Shown: positions 46,338 to 54,653 of the stretch, piece by piece
How the letters are laid out: every line of letters starts with the position of its first letter
Position numbering within the stretch: the stretch's first letter is position 1
NCBI GenBank assembly: GCA_903839035.1
Contig: CAIMAQ010000041.1
Coordinates: 1 to 64,000 of the forward strand
Reading direction: 5' to 3'
Origin: an uncultured Opitutia bacterium
GTDB lineage: Bacteria > Verrucomicrobiota > Verrucomicrobiia > Opitutales > Opitutaceae
DNA: 64,000 nt
Position numbers and translations under genes: made by a program
Notes under the pieces: generated by a model
Database searches by the model: none
Told to the model about the DNA's origin: nothing
The model's input: the letters and a program-made list of their open reading frames with translations, nothing else

Positions 46338-46439
46338 ATGGGCCAACAACTCAACAAGTACATCAAACGTAAACGTCGCGCTGCCTACCTGAAGCGCCGC
46401 AAAGCGCGCGTTAAGGCCGCCGCCCCCAAGAAGAAGTAA
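46338..46439 (+). CDS. Tiny lysine/arginine-rich protein
   Basis: A 33-residue frame beginning MGQQLNKYIKRKRRAAYLKRRK has 16 basic and no acidic residues. It lies 47 bases after the Rsm22-like gene and ends 28 bases before a strong terminator, so it is in a transcribed unit. Such a composition is typical of ribosome-associated peptides. It matches no family I can name. It would be missed by most gene finders. Confidence 0.65.
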   Translation: MGQQLNKYIKRKRRAAYLKRRKARVKAAAPKKK

Positions 46440-46467
46440 CCGGCTGCGACCTACTTCCGTAATTTCC

Positions 46468-46496
46468 AACCGCGGCCCTGCGCCGCGGTTTTTTTC
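46468..46496 (+). terminator. Rho-independent terminator
   Basis: AACCGCGG (46468-46475) pairs with CCGCGGTT (46483-46490) around a 7-base loop, followed by TTTTT. It ends the unit of the Rsm22-like gene and the tiny basic protein, just before rimO. Confidence 0.9.
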
Positions 46497-46511
46497 TTCC
46501 CCGGTCTCACC

Positions 46512-47927
46512 ATGATCAAGGTCAGCCTCATCTCCCTCGGTTGCGCCAAGAACCTCGTCGATAGCGAGATCATGATCGGCCACCTCCATCAGGCGGGCAT
46601 GGTCGTCATTCCCGAGGCCGAGAAGGCCGACGTCGTCATCGTCAACACCTGCTCCTTCATCGACTCGTCCAAGGAGGAGTCCATCGGCCACATCCTCGAG
46701 GTGCACCAGAACCGCGGCCTGAAGAAGCGCCGCAAGGAGCAGAAGCTCATTGTCGCCGGCTGCATGTCGCAGCGTTTTTCGAAGGACCTGTCCGGCGAGC
46801 TCGCCCACGAGGTGGACGCGTTCATCGGCCTCGACCAGATCACCAAGGTCGCCCCCATCATCGCGGGCCTCTACGCCAAGGAGCGCGGCGCCTCGTCCGT
46901 GCCGGACAACTTCGTCACGCCGCGTTCGACCTACATCCCGGACTACGACACGCCCCGCTTCCGGCTCACGCCGAAGCATTTCGCCTACATCAAGATCGCC
47001 GAGGGCTGCAACCACCCGTGCACGTTCTGCATCATCCCGCAGATCCGCGGCCGCCACCGCAGCCGCACCGTCGAGAGCGTCGTCGCCGAGGCCCGCCAGC
47101 TCGTGAAGGAGGGCGTGAAGGAGATTAATCTCATTTCCCAGGACACGACCTTCTTCGGCATGGACACCTGGGAGCAGCGTCCGAATCCGCGCACCCCCGT
47201 CGATTCCTCGCGCGGCACCGCCCTCACCACCCTGCTCCGCCAGCTCAACGCCCTCGAGGGCGACTTCTGGATCCGCCTGCTTTACACGCACCCCGCGCAC
47301 TGGAGCGACGAGCTCATCAAGACCATCGCCGAGTGCCCGAAGGTCGCCCGCTACATTGACATCCCGCTGCAGCACATCAGCGACGCCATGCTGGAACGCA
47401 TGCAGCGCGAGACCAGCGGCGATTACATCCGCGACCTCATCCGCCGCATCCGCGCCGGCATTCCCGGCATCGCCGTGCGCACCACCTTCATCGTCGGCTT
47501 CCCCGGCGAAACCGAGGCCGACTTGGACGAACTCTGCGAATTCATCCGCGAGACGAAGTTCGAGCGCCTGGGTGTGTTCCGGTACTCCCAGGAGGACGGC
47601 ACCCGCGGCGCCAAGATGGAAAACCAGATTCCCGCCAAGGTGAAGGAAGCCCGCTGGCACAAGCTCATGGCCCTGCAGCAGCAAATCGCCGCCGAGGTCA
47701 GCAAGAGCCGCGTGGGCGACACCCTGAAGGTGCTCGTCGAGGAAGCCGGCGTCGCCCGCGGCGAGGCCGACGCTCCCGATATTGACGGTCGCGTCTACGT
47801 GTCGCGCGAGCTGCCCGTCGGCGAGTTCGTGGAGGTCGCCATCACCGGCTACCACGACTACGACCTGATCGCGTTGCCCAAGGGCCAGAAGCCCGCCGCG
47901 TACAAGGTCGCGAAGCAGGCGCAGTGA
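46512..47927 (+). CDS. rimO: Ribosomal protein uS12 methylthiotransferase RimO
   Basis: This radical-SAM enzyme adds a methylthio group to an aspartate of uS12. The 471-residue protein has the N-terminal cluster cysteines Cys11, Cys47 and Cys84, the radical-SAM triad C166xxxC170xxC173 in EGCNHPCTFCIIP, and a C-terminal TRAM domain with DIDGRVYV and VAITGYHDYDLI. The YSQEDGT block separates it from MiaB. The start follows the terminator by 15 bases, so rimO must have its own promoter. Confidence 0.96.
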   Translation: MIKVSLISLGCAKNLVDSEIMIGHLHQAGMVVIPEAEKADVVIVNTCSFIDSSKEESIGHILEVHQNRGLKKRRKEQKLIVAGCMSQRFSKDLSGELAHEVDAFIGLDQITKVAPIIAGLYAKERGASSVPDNFVTPRSTYIPDYDTPRFRLTPKHFAYIKIAEGCNHPCTFCIIPQIRGRHRSRTVESVVAEARQLVKEGVKEINLISQDTTFFGMDTWEQRPNPRTPVDSSRGTALTTLLRQLNALEGDFWIRLLYTHPAHWSDELIKTIAECPKVARYIDIPLQHISDAMLERMQRETSGDYIRDLIRRIRAGIPGIAVRTTFIVGFPGETEADLDELCEFIRETKFERLGVFRYSQEDGTRGAKMENQIPAKVKEARWHKLMALQQQIAAEVSKSRVGDTLKVLVEEAGVARGEADAPDIDGRVYVSRELPVGEFVEVAITGYHDYDLIALPKGQKPAAYKVAKQAQ

Positions 47928-47935
47928 GTCCGCCG

Positions 47936-47958
47936 ACCGGCCGGATCGTCCGTCCGGT
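47936..47958. terminator. Possible hairpin terminator between rimO and mpl
   Basis: ACCGGCCGGA and TCCGTCCGGT form an imperfect stem of nine pairs over a 3-base loop, followed by TATTT, in the 30-base gap between the convergent genes. The right arm overlaps the mpl stop. The T-run is weak. Confidence 0.35.
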
Positions 47959-49376
47959 TATTTCGCCGCCTCGACGAACTTCCCGATAATCCCGTCGAAC
48001 GAGCCGTTGGTGAAAAAGATCACCACCTGCGGCTTGGCTTGGGGCTTGAGGACCGTCGCGGTCAGCTCGGCGAGCAGCATCGTGTTCGTGGCCGCCGTGT
48101 GCGCCTGCACGCCCTGCGTCTCGAGATGCTCCGTGACGGCCTCCACGTCGAACCGCTCGCTCTCCTTCAATTTGTCCGCCCGGCTGACCGCCCCGATGAA
48201 CACCTCGTCTGCCGTGCCGAGCGCCCGAGTGAAACCCGCCTGCATGACCTTCGTCCGGGCGGTGTTGCTGCGCGGTTCAAACACCGCGGTCAGCAGCGCC
48301 TCGGGATAACGGTTCCGCAGCGAGTGCAGCGTCTCCGCCAGCGCCGTCGGGTGATGCCCGAAATCCTCGATCACCTTCAGTTGCGCGGTGTCGATCAGCA
48401 GCTCCTGCCGGCGTTTCACGCCGCGGAATTTCGTGAGTGCGGCCAACTTCAGGCGCGTGGGATCCTCGGGAAACAGCGCCAGACCCGCCGCCAGTGCGGC
48501 CATCGCGGCATTGCGGGCGTTGAACAGCCCCGGCTGGCTCCAGCTCACCTCGCCCCAGGTCCGGCCCTGCCAGACCAGCTTGAACGTGACCGTCGTACCC
48601 TTTTCGGTGAAATCCACGATGCGCAGGTCATTCCGCTCGCCCGTGCCGACGCGCGCCGTGTGGGTCCAGCCGAGCGGGCCCAGCGCCCGGAGGTTGTCGT
48701 CGTCGCCATTCAGCAGGATCCAGCCGTTCCGGGGCACGATGCGCGTCAGGTGGCTGAATGTCCGCTGCACGTCAGCGAGGTCGCGAAAGATGTCGGCGTG
48801 GTCAAACTCTAGGTTGTTCAGCACCGCGATGTGCGGCGCGTAGTGGATGAACTTGCTCCGCTTGTCGAAGAAAGCGCTGTCGTACTCGTCGCCCTCAATC
48901 ACGAACGGCGCCGCCGCCGCGCCCAGGTGGTTGCCCGACGGCGGATCCAGCGGCACGCCACCGATCAGGTAGCCCGCCTCACTGCCGTTCGCGCCCAGCA
49001 GGTAGGCCGTCAGGGCGGTGGTGGTCGTTTTGCCATGCGTGCCGGCGATGACGATGTTCCGCCGGGCCTGGAGCACGAACTCGTGCAGCATCGCCGGCAG
49101 GGAGATGAAACGGATCTTCCGGGTGTCGAGCAGCCACTCAATCTCGGGATTGCCCCGCGAAAGGGCGTTGCCGATCACGACCAGGTCGGGCGCGAGCTGC
49201 TCCAACCGCGCTGCATCATAGCCCTCGTGCAACATGATCCCCGCCTCGGCCAGGACCGTGCTCATGGGCGGATAGACCCCGGTGTCGGAGCCCAGCACGT
49301 CATGTCCGGCCGCCCGCGCCAACAGCGCGGCGTTGCCCATGGCGGTTCCACAAATACCCATGAAGTAGAGCTTCAT
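47958..49376 (-). CDS. mpl: UDP-MurNAc:L-alanyl-gamma-D-glutamyl-meso-DAP ligase Mpl
   Basis: It recycles the murein tripeptide by joining it to UDP-MurNAc. The 472-residue Mur ligase has the N-terminal Rossmann MGICGTAMGNAALLA, the ATP loop AGTHGKTTTT at 111-120, FDHADIF, NARNAAMAALAAGLALF and the Mpl-type GVKRRQELL and EDFGHHPTALAET. These residues distinguish it from MurC, whose gene would sit in the dcw cluster. The ATG at 49376 gives MKLYFMGICG. It converges with rimO. Confidence 0.94.
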   Translation of the reverse strand: MKLYFMGICGTAMGNAALLARAAGHDVLGSDTGVYPPMSTVLAEAGIMLHEGYDAARLEQLAPDLVVIGNALSRGNPEIEWLLDTRKIRFISLPAMLHEFVLQARRNIVIAGTHGKTTTTALTAYLLGANGSEAGYLIGGVPLDPPSGNHLGAAAAPFVIEGDEYDSAFFDKRSKFIHYAPHIAVLNNLEFDHADIFRDLADVQRTFSHLTRIVPRNGWILLNGDDDNLRALGPLGWTHTARVGTGERNDLRIVDFTEKGTTVTFKLVWQGRTWGEVSWSQPGLFNARNAAMAALAAGLALFPEDPTRLKLAALTKFRGVKRRQELLIDTAQLKVIEDFGHHPTALAETLHSLRNRYPEALLTAVFEPRSNTARTKVMQAGFTRALGTADEVFIGAVSRADKLKESERFDVEAVTEHLETQGVQAHTAATNTMLLAELTATVLKPQAKPQVVIFFTNGSFDGIIGKFVEAAK

Positions 49377-49414
49377 CCGGGTGTTTCTGGGGCGCGGTCG
49401 CCGGCGCCGCGAAC

Positions 49415-49442
49415 AAAAAAGTCCCGCCATCCTCGGCGGGAC
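49415..49442 (-). terminator. Rho-independent terminator after membrane protein gene
   Basis: On the minus strand GTCCCGCC pairs with GGCGGGAC over a 6-base loop and is followed by six T. It lies 10 bases downstream of the 136-residue membrane protein gene and upstream of mpl, so mpl needs its own promoter. Confidence 0.88.
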
Positions 49443-49452
49443 CTGGGCCGCC

Positions 49453-49863
49453 TCACTTCTTGTTGGCGATCGTTCCCAGCAGCGTCAGCACCTGCCGCGC
49501 CCAGTCAATCAGCACCTTGTTCAGGTAGCCGATGAAGCAGCCCACCACCCCGCTGCAGAAGACCACGCTGCCCAAGGCAAATTTGTACCAGGCGATGGAC
49601 TCCATGTCATGCGGCGTGCCGGCGACATTCAGCACATAGGTCGCACCGAGCACGAAGCCCGCCGCGGTCCACATGATCCAGTTGACCAGCGCGATGATCC
49701 GCATGCGCGCCACAATCGAGCGGGAAGCCGGGTCCAGCTCCGCTACCTGTTGCGGCATTTTCCACGGCGGAAAAGTGGGTCCCAAAAGAGCCATGGCGTA
49801 AGTTTGGGGCCCAGTCGTGAGGTGGCTACCGAAAACCACTACGTAAGTTTGCGCAGCCCCCAC
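49453..49863 (-). CDS. Small membrane protein, unknown function
   Basis: Up to 136 residues with two clear hydrophobic helices at about 55-80 and 92-114 of the long frame; a shorter form from the ATG at 49794 has 113 residues and still keeps both. No family is recognised. The C-terminus ends NKVLIDWARQVLTLLGTIANKK. It lies 3 bases downstream of priA on the same strand and ends before a strong terminator, so it is probably the last gene of a priA transcript. Confidence 0.6.
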   Translation of the reverse strand: MGAAQTYVVVFGSHLTTGPQTYAMALLGPTFPPWKMPQQVAELDPASRSIVARMRIIALVNWIMWTAAGFVLGATYVLNVAGTPHDMESIAWYKFALGSVVFCSGVVGCFIGYLNKVLIDWARQVLTLLGTIANKK

Positions 49864-49866
49864 GGC

Positions 49867-52104
49867 CTACCCCAGGTTCACCGGGTCAATATCCAGCACC
49901 TGAGTGATGTCATCCGGCCAGGCAAACCCCGCCCGCAGCTTCGCCAGGTCGGGCACCACCTTCGTGACGGAATGCGTGAAATACCAGAGCTGCCAGCGGT
50001 ACTCGTCCTTGATCTTTTCGATCGGCGACGGCGTCGGGCCGCGCAGTTCCACCCGGTTGCCCAGCGCCAGCTCCACCAGCTTCGCCCATTGCTCGGCGAA
50101 GAACTGCAGTTTCTCCGGGTTTTTCCCGCGGAAGAGATGGTGAATCAGGTGCCGGTACGGCGGATAATGAAAATCCTTCCGGAGTTTCAGCTCCTCCGCG
50201 GCAAACCCGGCGTAGTCGGCGTGACGCGAATACTGGATCGCTGACGCCTGCGGCGTGAACGTCTGCACGATCACCTCGCCCGCGCGGTCGCCGCGGCCCG
50301 CACGCCCGGCCACCTGCACGAGCAGTTGGAAGGTCCGCTCATTCGCCCGGAAATCCGGGATGTGCATCGAGATGTCGGCGTCAATCAGGCCCACCAGCGT
50401 GACATTCGGGAAGTCCAGCCCTTTCCCAATCATCTGCGTGCCCACGAGCACGTCGATCTTGCCGGCGCGGAACTGGGCGAGCACCTCCCGAAAACGGTTC
50501 TTTTTGCCCATCGTGTCACTGTCCATCCGCTCGATCCGCGCCCGCGGCACCAGCCGCCGGACGGCCTCCTCCACCCGCTGCGTCCCCAACCCGCGCCAGC
50601 GGATCTCCGGGGCGCCGCACTTCGGGCAGCGCAACGGGGCGTTCTTCTGCACGCCGCAGAGGTGGCAGCGGAGCGTCTCATCCGCCCGGTGGTACGTCAG
50701 TGCGATGCTGCAATGCGTACACTCCTCCACGTGACCGCACTTCGTGCACAGCATCGCGGAGGAATAGCCCCGGCGGTTGATGAACAAAATCGTCTGCTCC
50801 CGGCGCTCGAGCCGCGCGTGCATTGCGTCGACCAGTTTGCCCGACAACGACGGCAACGCCCGCTGCTTCATCGCCTCGATCCGCAGGTCCACAATGTCGA
50901 TGTGCGGCAGCTTGCGGAAATCCACCCGCTCCTTCAGCTCCAGCAACTTGTACTTGCCCGCCTGCGCGTTCGCAAAACTCTCGAGCGATGGCGTCGCCGA
51001 CCCGAGCAGGCAGACCGCCCGGTTGAGCTTCGCCCGCATCACCGCGACATCCCGCCCGTGATAGCGCGGGGTCTCGTCCTGCTTGTAGGCGGGCTCGTGC
51101 TCCTCATCCACGACGATCAGCCGCAGGTTCTGCACCGGGGCAAACACGGCCGACCGCGCCCCCACCACCACCCGCGCCTCGCCGGTCGCCAGGGCCAGCC
51201 AGCCGTCGAGCCGCTCGCCTTCCGACAAATGGCTGTGCCACACCACGCAGCGGTGGTCCGGCGCGATGGCCTCGAGCCGCGACCGCAGCCGGGCCACCGT
51301 CTGCGGGGTGAGCGCCACTTCGGGCACGAGGAAAATCACGCCGCCGCCCGCCGACAGCGCCTTCGCGATCGCGCGCAGGTAAACCTCCGTCTTGCCCGAG
51401 CCGGTGATGCCGTGCAGCAGCGACACCCCGAACTTCCCGCCCGCCAGTTCGCCGTCGAGCGCCGCGATCGCAGCGGCCTGCTCGGCGTTGGGGGCGTGCG
51501 GCTGTGACGCCACCAGTTCACCGCCGGCAAAATCATCGGTGTAGGCCACGCGTTCCACCCGGCGCGTCTCCTCGCTGAGCACGCCTCGCTTCACCAGCGC
51601 CGCCGCGACCGCCGCGGTAATGTCGAGCCGCGCCAGCACGAGGGACTTTTTTTGCGGCCGGAACTGCTGCACCAGGAACCGGTACAGCTTCGCCTGCTGC
51701 GGGGCGCGTTTCTCGATGGTCGCCAGCTCCTCCGGCGTGAGCTTGCGCACCACGGAGAGCAGCTTCTCCTGCTTCAGCCCCGCACCATTGCGCACCGCCG
51801 CCGGCAGCATCGTCTCGATGATGCTGTCGAGTCCGCAGGCGTAATAGCCCGCCATCCAGCGCGCCAGCTCCAGCAAGTCCGGCGGCAGTGCGGGAAACGG
51901 GTGGACGACCTGGGCCAGGGATTTCAGCCGCTCCACCGGAAAATCCTTCGGCGCCCCGATCTCCCCCACGATGCCCAGCCGCAGCGCGTTGAGGACCGGC
52001 ACCCGCACCAGCGAGCCCATCGTAATGCCGTCGCACATCGCTTCCGGCACGCGGTAGTGCAGGAGCTTGTCAAAGCCCGCGAGTGGATGAACACCGACGA
52101 TCAT
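49867..52104 (-). CDS. priA: Primosomal replication helicase PriA
   Basis: PriA restarts stalled replication forks. The 745-residue protein has a N-terminal DNA-binding domain, Walker A GITGSGKTE, DEEH box, LLGSATPS, and the PriA zinc-binding region with eight cysteines (CTKCGHVEECTHC, CHLC, CPKC). The C-terminal GTQMIGKGLDFPNV and AGRAGRGD helicase motifs are complete. The ATG at 52104 gives MIVGVHPLAGFDK; an ATG at 52146 is also possible. It is divergent from the Fur-like gene and shares the gap with it. Confidence 0.96.
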   Translation of the reverse strand: MIVGVHPLAGFDKLLHYRVPEAMCDGITMGSLVRVPVLNALRLGIVGEIGAPKDFPVERLKSLAQVVHPFPALPPDLLELARWMAGYYACGLDSIIETMLPAAVRNGAGLKQEKLLSVVRKLTPEELATIEKRAPQQAKLYRFLVQQFRPQKKSLVLARLDITAAVAAALVKRGVLSEETRRVERVAYTDDFAGGELVASQPHAPNAEQAAAIAALDGELAGGKFGVSLLHGITGSGKTEVYLRAIAKALSAGGGVIFLVPEVALTPQTVARLRSRLEAIAPDHRCVVWHSHLSEGERLDGWLALATGEARVVVGARSAVFAPVQNLRLIVVDEEHEPAYKQDETPRYHGRDVAVMRAKLNRAVCLLGSATPSLESFANAQAGKYKLLELKERVDFRKLPHIDIVDLRIEAMKQRALPSLSGKLVDAMHARLERREQTILFINRRGYSSAMLCTKCGHVEECTHCSIALTYHRADETLRCHLCGVQKNAPLRCPKCGAPEIRWRGLGTQRVEEAVRRLVPRARIERMDSDTMGKKNRFREVLAQFRAGKIDVLVGTQMIGKGLDFPNVTLVGLIDADISMHIPDFRANERTFQLLVQVAGRAGRGDRAGEVIVQTFTPQASAIQYSRHADYAGFAAEELKLRKDFHYPPYRHLIHHLFRGKNPEKLQFFAEQWAKLVELALGNRVELRGPTPSPIEKIKDEYRWQLWYFTHSVTKVVPDLAKLRAGFAWPDDITQVLDIDPVNLG

Positions 52105-52301
52105 GTTCGGGAGGTGATGCCTGACGCTACCATTCCGCGCAAGCATGAGCCGGATTTTAAACTGCGAAAAACATGAAACCCCACGAAGTCCATCGGTCGG
52201 AGCCCTTCGCGCGTTTTTTGTCCTGCGTGGTGACCCTCCGTCTCCGCCCGCCGGCCACGAACGCATTGACACCCCCCGCCCCGGTTCAAACAGTCGCCTC
52301 C

Positions 52302-52769
52302 GTGAGCATCTCCGCAGCCCGTGACAAGTTCCGACGTTTTCTGGCCCAGAAGGGCCTGCGGGTGACGAACCAGCGGCTTGCGATCTTCGACGCCGCCTTC
52401 GCCCAGAAGGATCACTTCACCGCCGAACAGCTGCTGGATTACGCCCGTGTGATCGATGACTCCGTCTCCCGCGCCACGGTCTATCGCACCCTGCCCATCA
52501 TGACCGAGAGCGCCCTGCTGCGCGAAGTGGACATCGGCTCCGGTGAGAAATTCTACCATCCCAACCGGGACGGCGGCAGCACCCAGGTCGCCCAGGTGGT
52601 CTGCCTCGACTGCGACCGTATCTTTGAGATCAGCGCGCCCTTCATGGAATGGTACGGCAACACCGTGTCCTCCAAGCTCGGCCTCACCCCCGTTTCCCAA
52701 CGCCTGCAGGTCAGCGCCCGCTGCGACACCCTGCGGCTGACCGGCACGTGTCCGCGCCGCTCCTCCTGA
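52302..52769 (+). CDS. Fur-family transcriptional regulator, atypical metal site
   Basis: The 155-residue protein has the Fur winged helix: [43 protein letters not shown] and a C-terminal dimerisation half with [11 protein letters not shown]. The central HHxHxxC-type segment of regular Fur is replaced by [12 protein letters not shown], and the far end keeps a [10 protein letters not shown] pair. It is therefore a Fur paralogue with an unusual metal or signal site. The GTG at 52302 gives a normal start; an ATG at 52173 would add a 43-residue proline-rich tail of doubtful value. Confidence 0.8.
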   Translation: MSISAARDKFRRFLAQKGLRVTNQRLAIFDAAFAQKDHFTAEQLLDYARVIDDSVSRATVYRTLPIMTESALLREVDIGSGEKFYHPNRDGGSTQVAQVVCLDCDRIFEISAPFMEWYGNTVSSKLGLTPVSQRLQVSARCDTLRLTGTCPRRSS

Positions 52770-52776
52770 AGCTGTC

Positions 52777-53145
52777 ATGGCCAAGACCGACGATCCTGAG
52801 TTTGAGATGCGGTTTTTTGAGTCCGTCCTGAAGCGCGATGCGCAGTACACCGAGGTCGTCGAGCTGCTGGGCGGCCTCTACACCAAGCACGGCCGCATCG
52901 CCGACGGCCTGAAAATGGACCGCCGGCTGGTGAAACTCCTCCCGAATAACGCGACCGCCCATTACAACCTCGCCTGCAGCCTCGCCCTCCTGAAGCGCAA
53001 GTCCGCCGCGATCAAGTCGCTCCACCAGGCCGTGTCGCTCGGCTATACCGATTTCGACTGGATGCAGCAGGACCCCGACCTCGACGGCTTGAAAGCACTT
53101 CCCGCTTTCAACTCCCTCCTCGCGCAGCTCAAACCGCAGAGCTGA
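52777..53145 (+). CDS. TPR-type small protein
   Basis: The 122-residue protein has one to two TPR-like helical pairs (AQYTEVVELLGGLYTKHGRIADG and AHYNLACSLALLKRKSAAI) and ends with DPDLDGLKALPAFNSLL, a motif seen in the TPR_11 and TPR-end family. It starts 7 bases after the Fur-like stop, so the two are likely cotranscribed. No signal peptide; cytoplasmic adaptor function is possible. Confidence 0.75.
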   Translation: MAKTDDPEFEMRFFESVLKRDAQYTEVVELLGGLYTKHGRIADGLKMDRRLVKLLPNNATAHYNLACSLALLKRKSAAIKSLHQAVSLGYTDFDWMQQDPDLDGLKALPAFNSLLAQLKPQS

Positions 53146-53157
53146 CCGGCGGCCACT

Positions 53158-54183
53158 TCAGCGGACCCCAAACAGCTGCTGCAGGACAGTTTCCAGGTCC
53201 TTGCCCGTGACCCAGCCGTTCCGGCGTGAAACCGTCAGGCTCTTGCTTCGGGTGCGGCGCTCAAGTGCCGCGTCAACGTCCACGATCTTGGGCTGATTCG
53301 GGGCCAGCCCGATCGTCTCCATCACGGAAAGCGGCGTCCACGCATAGGGCATCCCCGTCCAGTTGAACTTGATCTCCCACCCCGCCACGTCGGCCGTCAT
53401 CGGCTTGGTTAGCAGGGACGGATACCGTGTCACATAGTCCGGGATGCGCCGGGTCGCGATCCGCACCCGGACCGCCGGCTCCATCCGGGCAAAGTAATCC
53501 TGAAAAGTGTTCACCTTTCGCGCCCGCCACAGGTTGAGGAAATCCAGCGGGTCAAAGCCCGTCAGGTTCATCCCGTTCCACAGACCGTGGTCATTCGGGC
53601 TGCCGAATTTCTTCATGGCATACCACGAGGCAAAATCGCGCGTGACCATCACGCCCATCTCGAAGTGCAGGTGTGCGCGGTCGCGCGGAATCACATAGCC
53701 GCCCGAACTGTGGCCCATGGTGCCGAGGACCTGCCCGCGATTGATGCGGTCGCCCGCCGAGAGTCCGGGCGCAATGCGCGCGAGATGCGCGTAAAGCGTG
53801 TAGATTGCCGGGACCTGGTCGGGATGCTCCAGCACGATGTACCGCCCGTAACTGCTGTCACCGGCGCTTGTGCTGACGTGCCGAACCACGCCGTCCATCG
53901 CCGCAAAAACGCTGTCCGTCGGCTCACCGCGCCGATCCCGCGAGATGCACTTCAGGTCAAGTCCTTCGTGAAACTGCGACCCGCCGCTGCGCACCCCGCC
54001 AAAGCCGCCCGACTCGGGATCGCCGGATCCGGCATGCTGCAGAAAGTCGCTGATCGGCCGACCTTCCGCCCAGGCAGGATTGGGTGTCGGCCAGACCAGT
54101 TCGACCCGCTCCGCCGCGCGCGCGCCCGCGCCCGCGCCCGCCAGCAGCGCCAGGCTGAGCAGTATGCGCCCAGTGATTCTCAT
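53158..54183 (-). CDS. M23-family metallopeptidase, exported
   Basis: The 341-residue protein has a signal peptide ending at ARAAE and a peptidase M23 domain: zinc ligands His72 and Asp76 in FHEGLDL, and HLHFE with His171 and His173. GRYIVLEHPD and LYAHLARI are the usual strand blocks. A C-terminal part of about 150 residues is unassigned. It probably cuts peptidoglycan in the periplasm. Its first 4 bases overlap the end of the lipoprotein gene (ATGA), as the last of four coupled genes from hemW. Confidence 0.86.
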   Translation of the reverse strand: MRITGRILLSLALLAGAGAGARAAERVELVWPTPNPAWAEGRPISDFLQHAGSGDPESGGFGGVRSGGSQFHEGLDLKCISRDRRGEPTDSVFAAMDGVVRHVSTSAGDSSYGRYIVLEHPDQVPAIYTLYAHLARIAPGLSAGDRINRGQVLGTMGHSSGGYVIPRDRAHLHFEMGVMVTRDFASWYAMKKFGSPNDHGLWNGMNLTGFDPLDFLNLWRARKVNTFQDYFARMEPAVRVRIATRRIPDYVTRYPSLLTKPMTADVAGWEIKFNWTGMPYAWTPLSVMETIGLAPNQPKIVDVDAALERRTRSKSLTVSRRNGWVTGKDLETVLQQLFGVR

Positions 54184-54653
54184 AACGCCGCCGGCGGATG
54201 CAGCGCCACGCAGGTTTCCTTCAGGGTCGCGACGAGTGCCGTCAGTGCCGTATCCGGCACCTCGAGAAACACGAAGATCGTGCCCTGGTCCAACGGCTCG
54301 CTCATGCGCCGCGCCCCGAAGGGCACGCCGCCCAGCACGAGCACCAGCCGGGAGCCCTGCTTGTCCAGAGTGAGCCGGTAAAGATCGCGCGTGGCCTCCG
54401 GGGTAAGCTGGATGGCCAGGCATTGACCCAGTTCCGCCTGCGCAATCTCCACGTTCACGATGTCATACTCGGTGAAGACCGGTTTGGGTTTGACCGAGAT
54501 TTGCAGGCCGCTCTGGGGCAGCGTGAGCAACTCCGTCGGCTCCTCCCCCGACTCGAGGTAGAACCGGGCCTGTTCCGACGTGGATTTCACCGCCGGCGCC
54601 GACTGGCAGCCGGCGAGCAGGATGAGCATCACCCCCAAGACGTATGCCTTCAT
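54180..54653 (-). CDS. Lipoprotein, unknown function
   Basis: The 157-residue product has a signal ending in LAGC, Cys16 being the lipidation site, then a polar linker and a domain with ELLTLPQSGLQISVKPKPVFTE, EIAQAELGQCLAIQL and FGARRMSEPLDQGTIFVFLEV. No family was recognised. The ATG at 54653 was chosen to start at the signal. It is the third of four overlapping genes between the SAM-hydrolase-like gene and the M23 peptidase. Confidence 0.75.
   Translation of the reverse strand: MKAYVLGVMLILLAGCQSAPAVKSTSEQARFYLESGEEPTELLTLPQSGLQISVKPKPVFTEYDIVNVEIAQAELGQCLAIQLTPEATRDLYRLTLDKQGSRLVLVLGGVPFGARRMSEPLDQGTIFVFLEVPDTALTALVATLKETCVALHPPAAL

Noticed and set aside
46323-47855. A 510-codon open frame antisense to rimO
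   Set aside because: Shadow frame with biased Asp, Glu, Gly and Leu composition; RimO motifs are complete on the other strand.
52173-52301. Longer Fur N-terminus
   Set aside because: Proline-rich extension without similarity to Fur; the GTG at 52302 gives a normal start. Not fully excluded.
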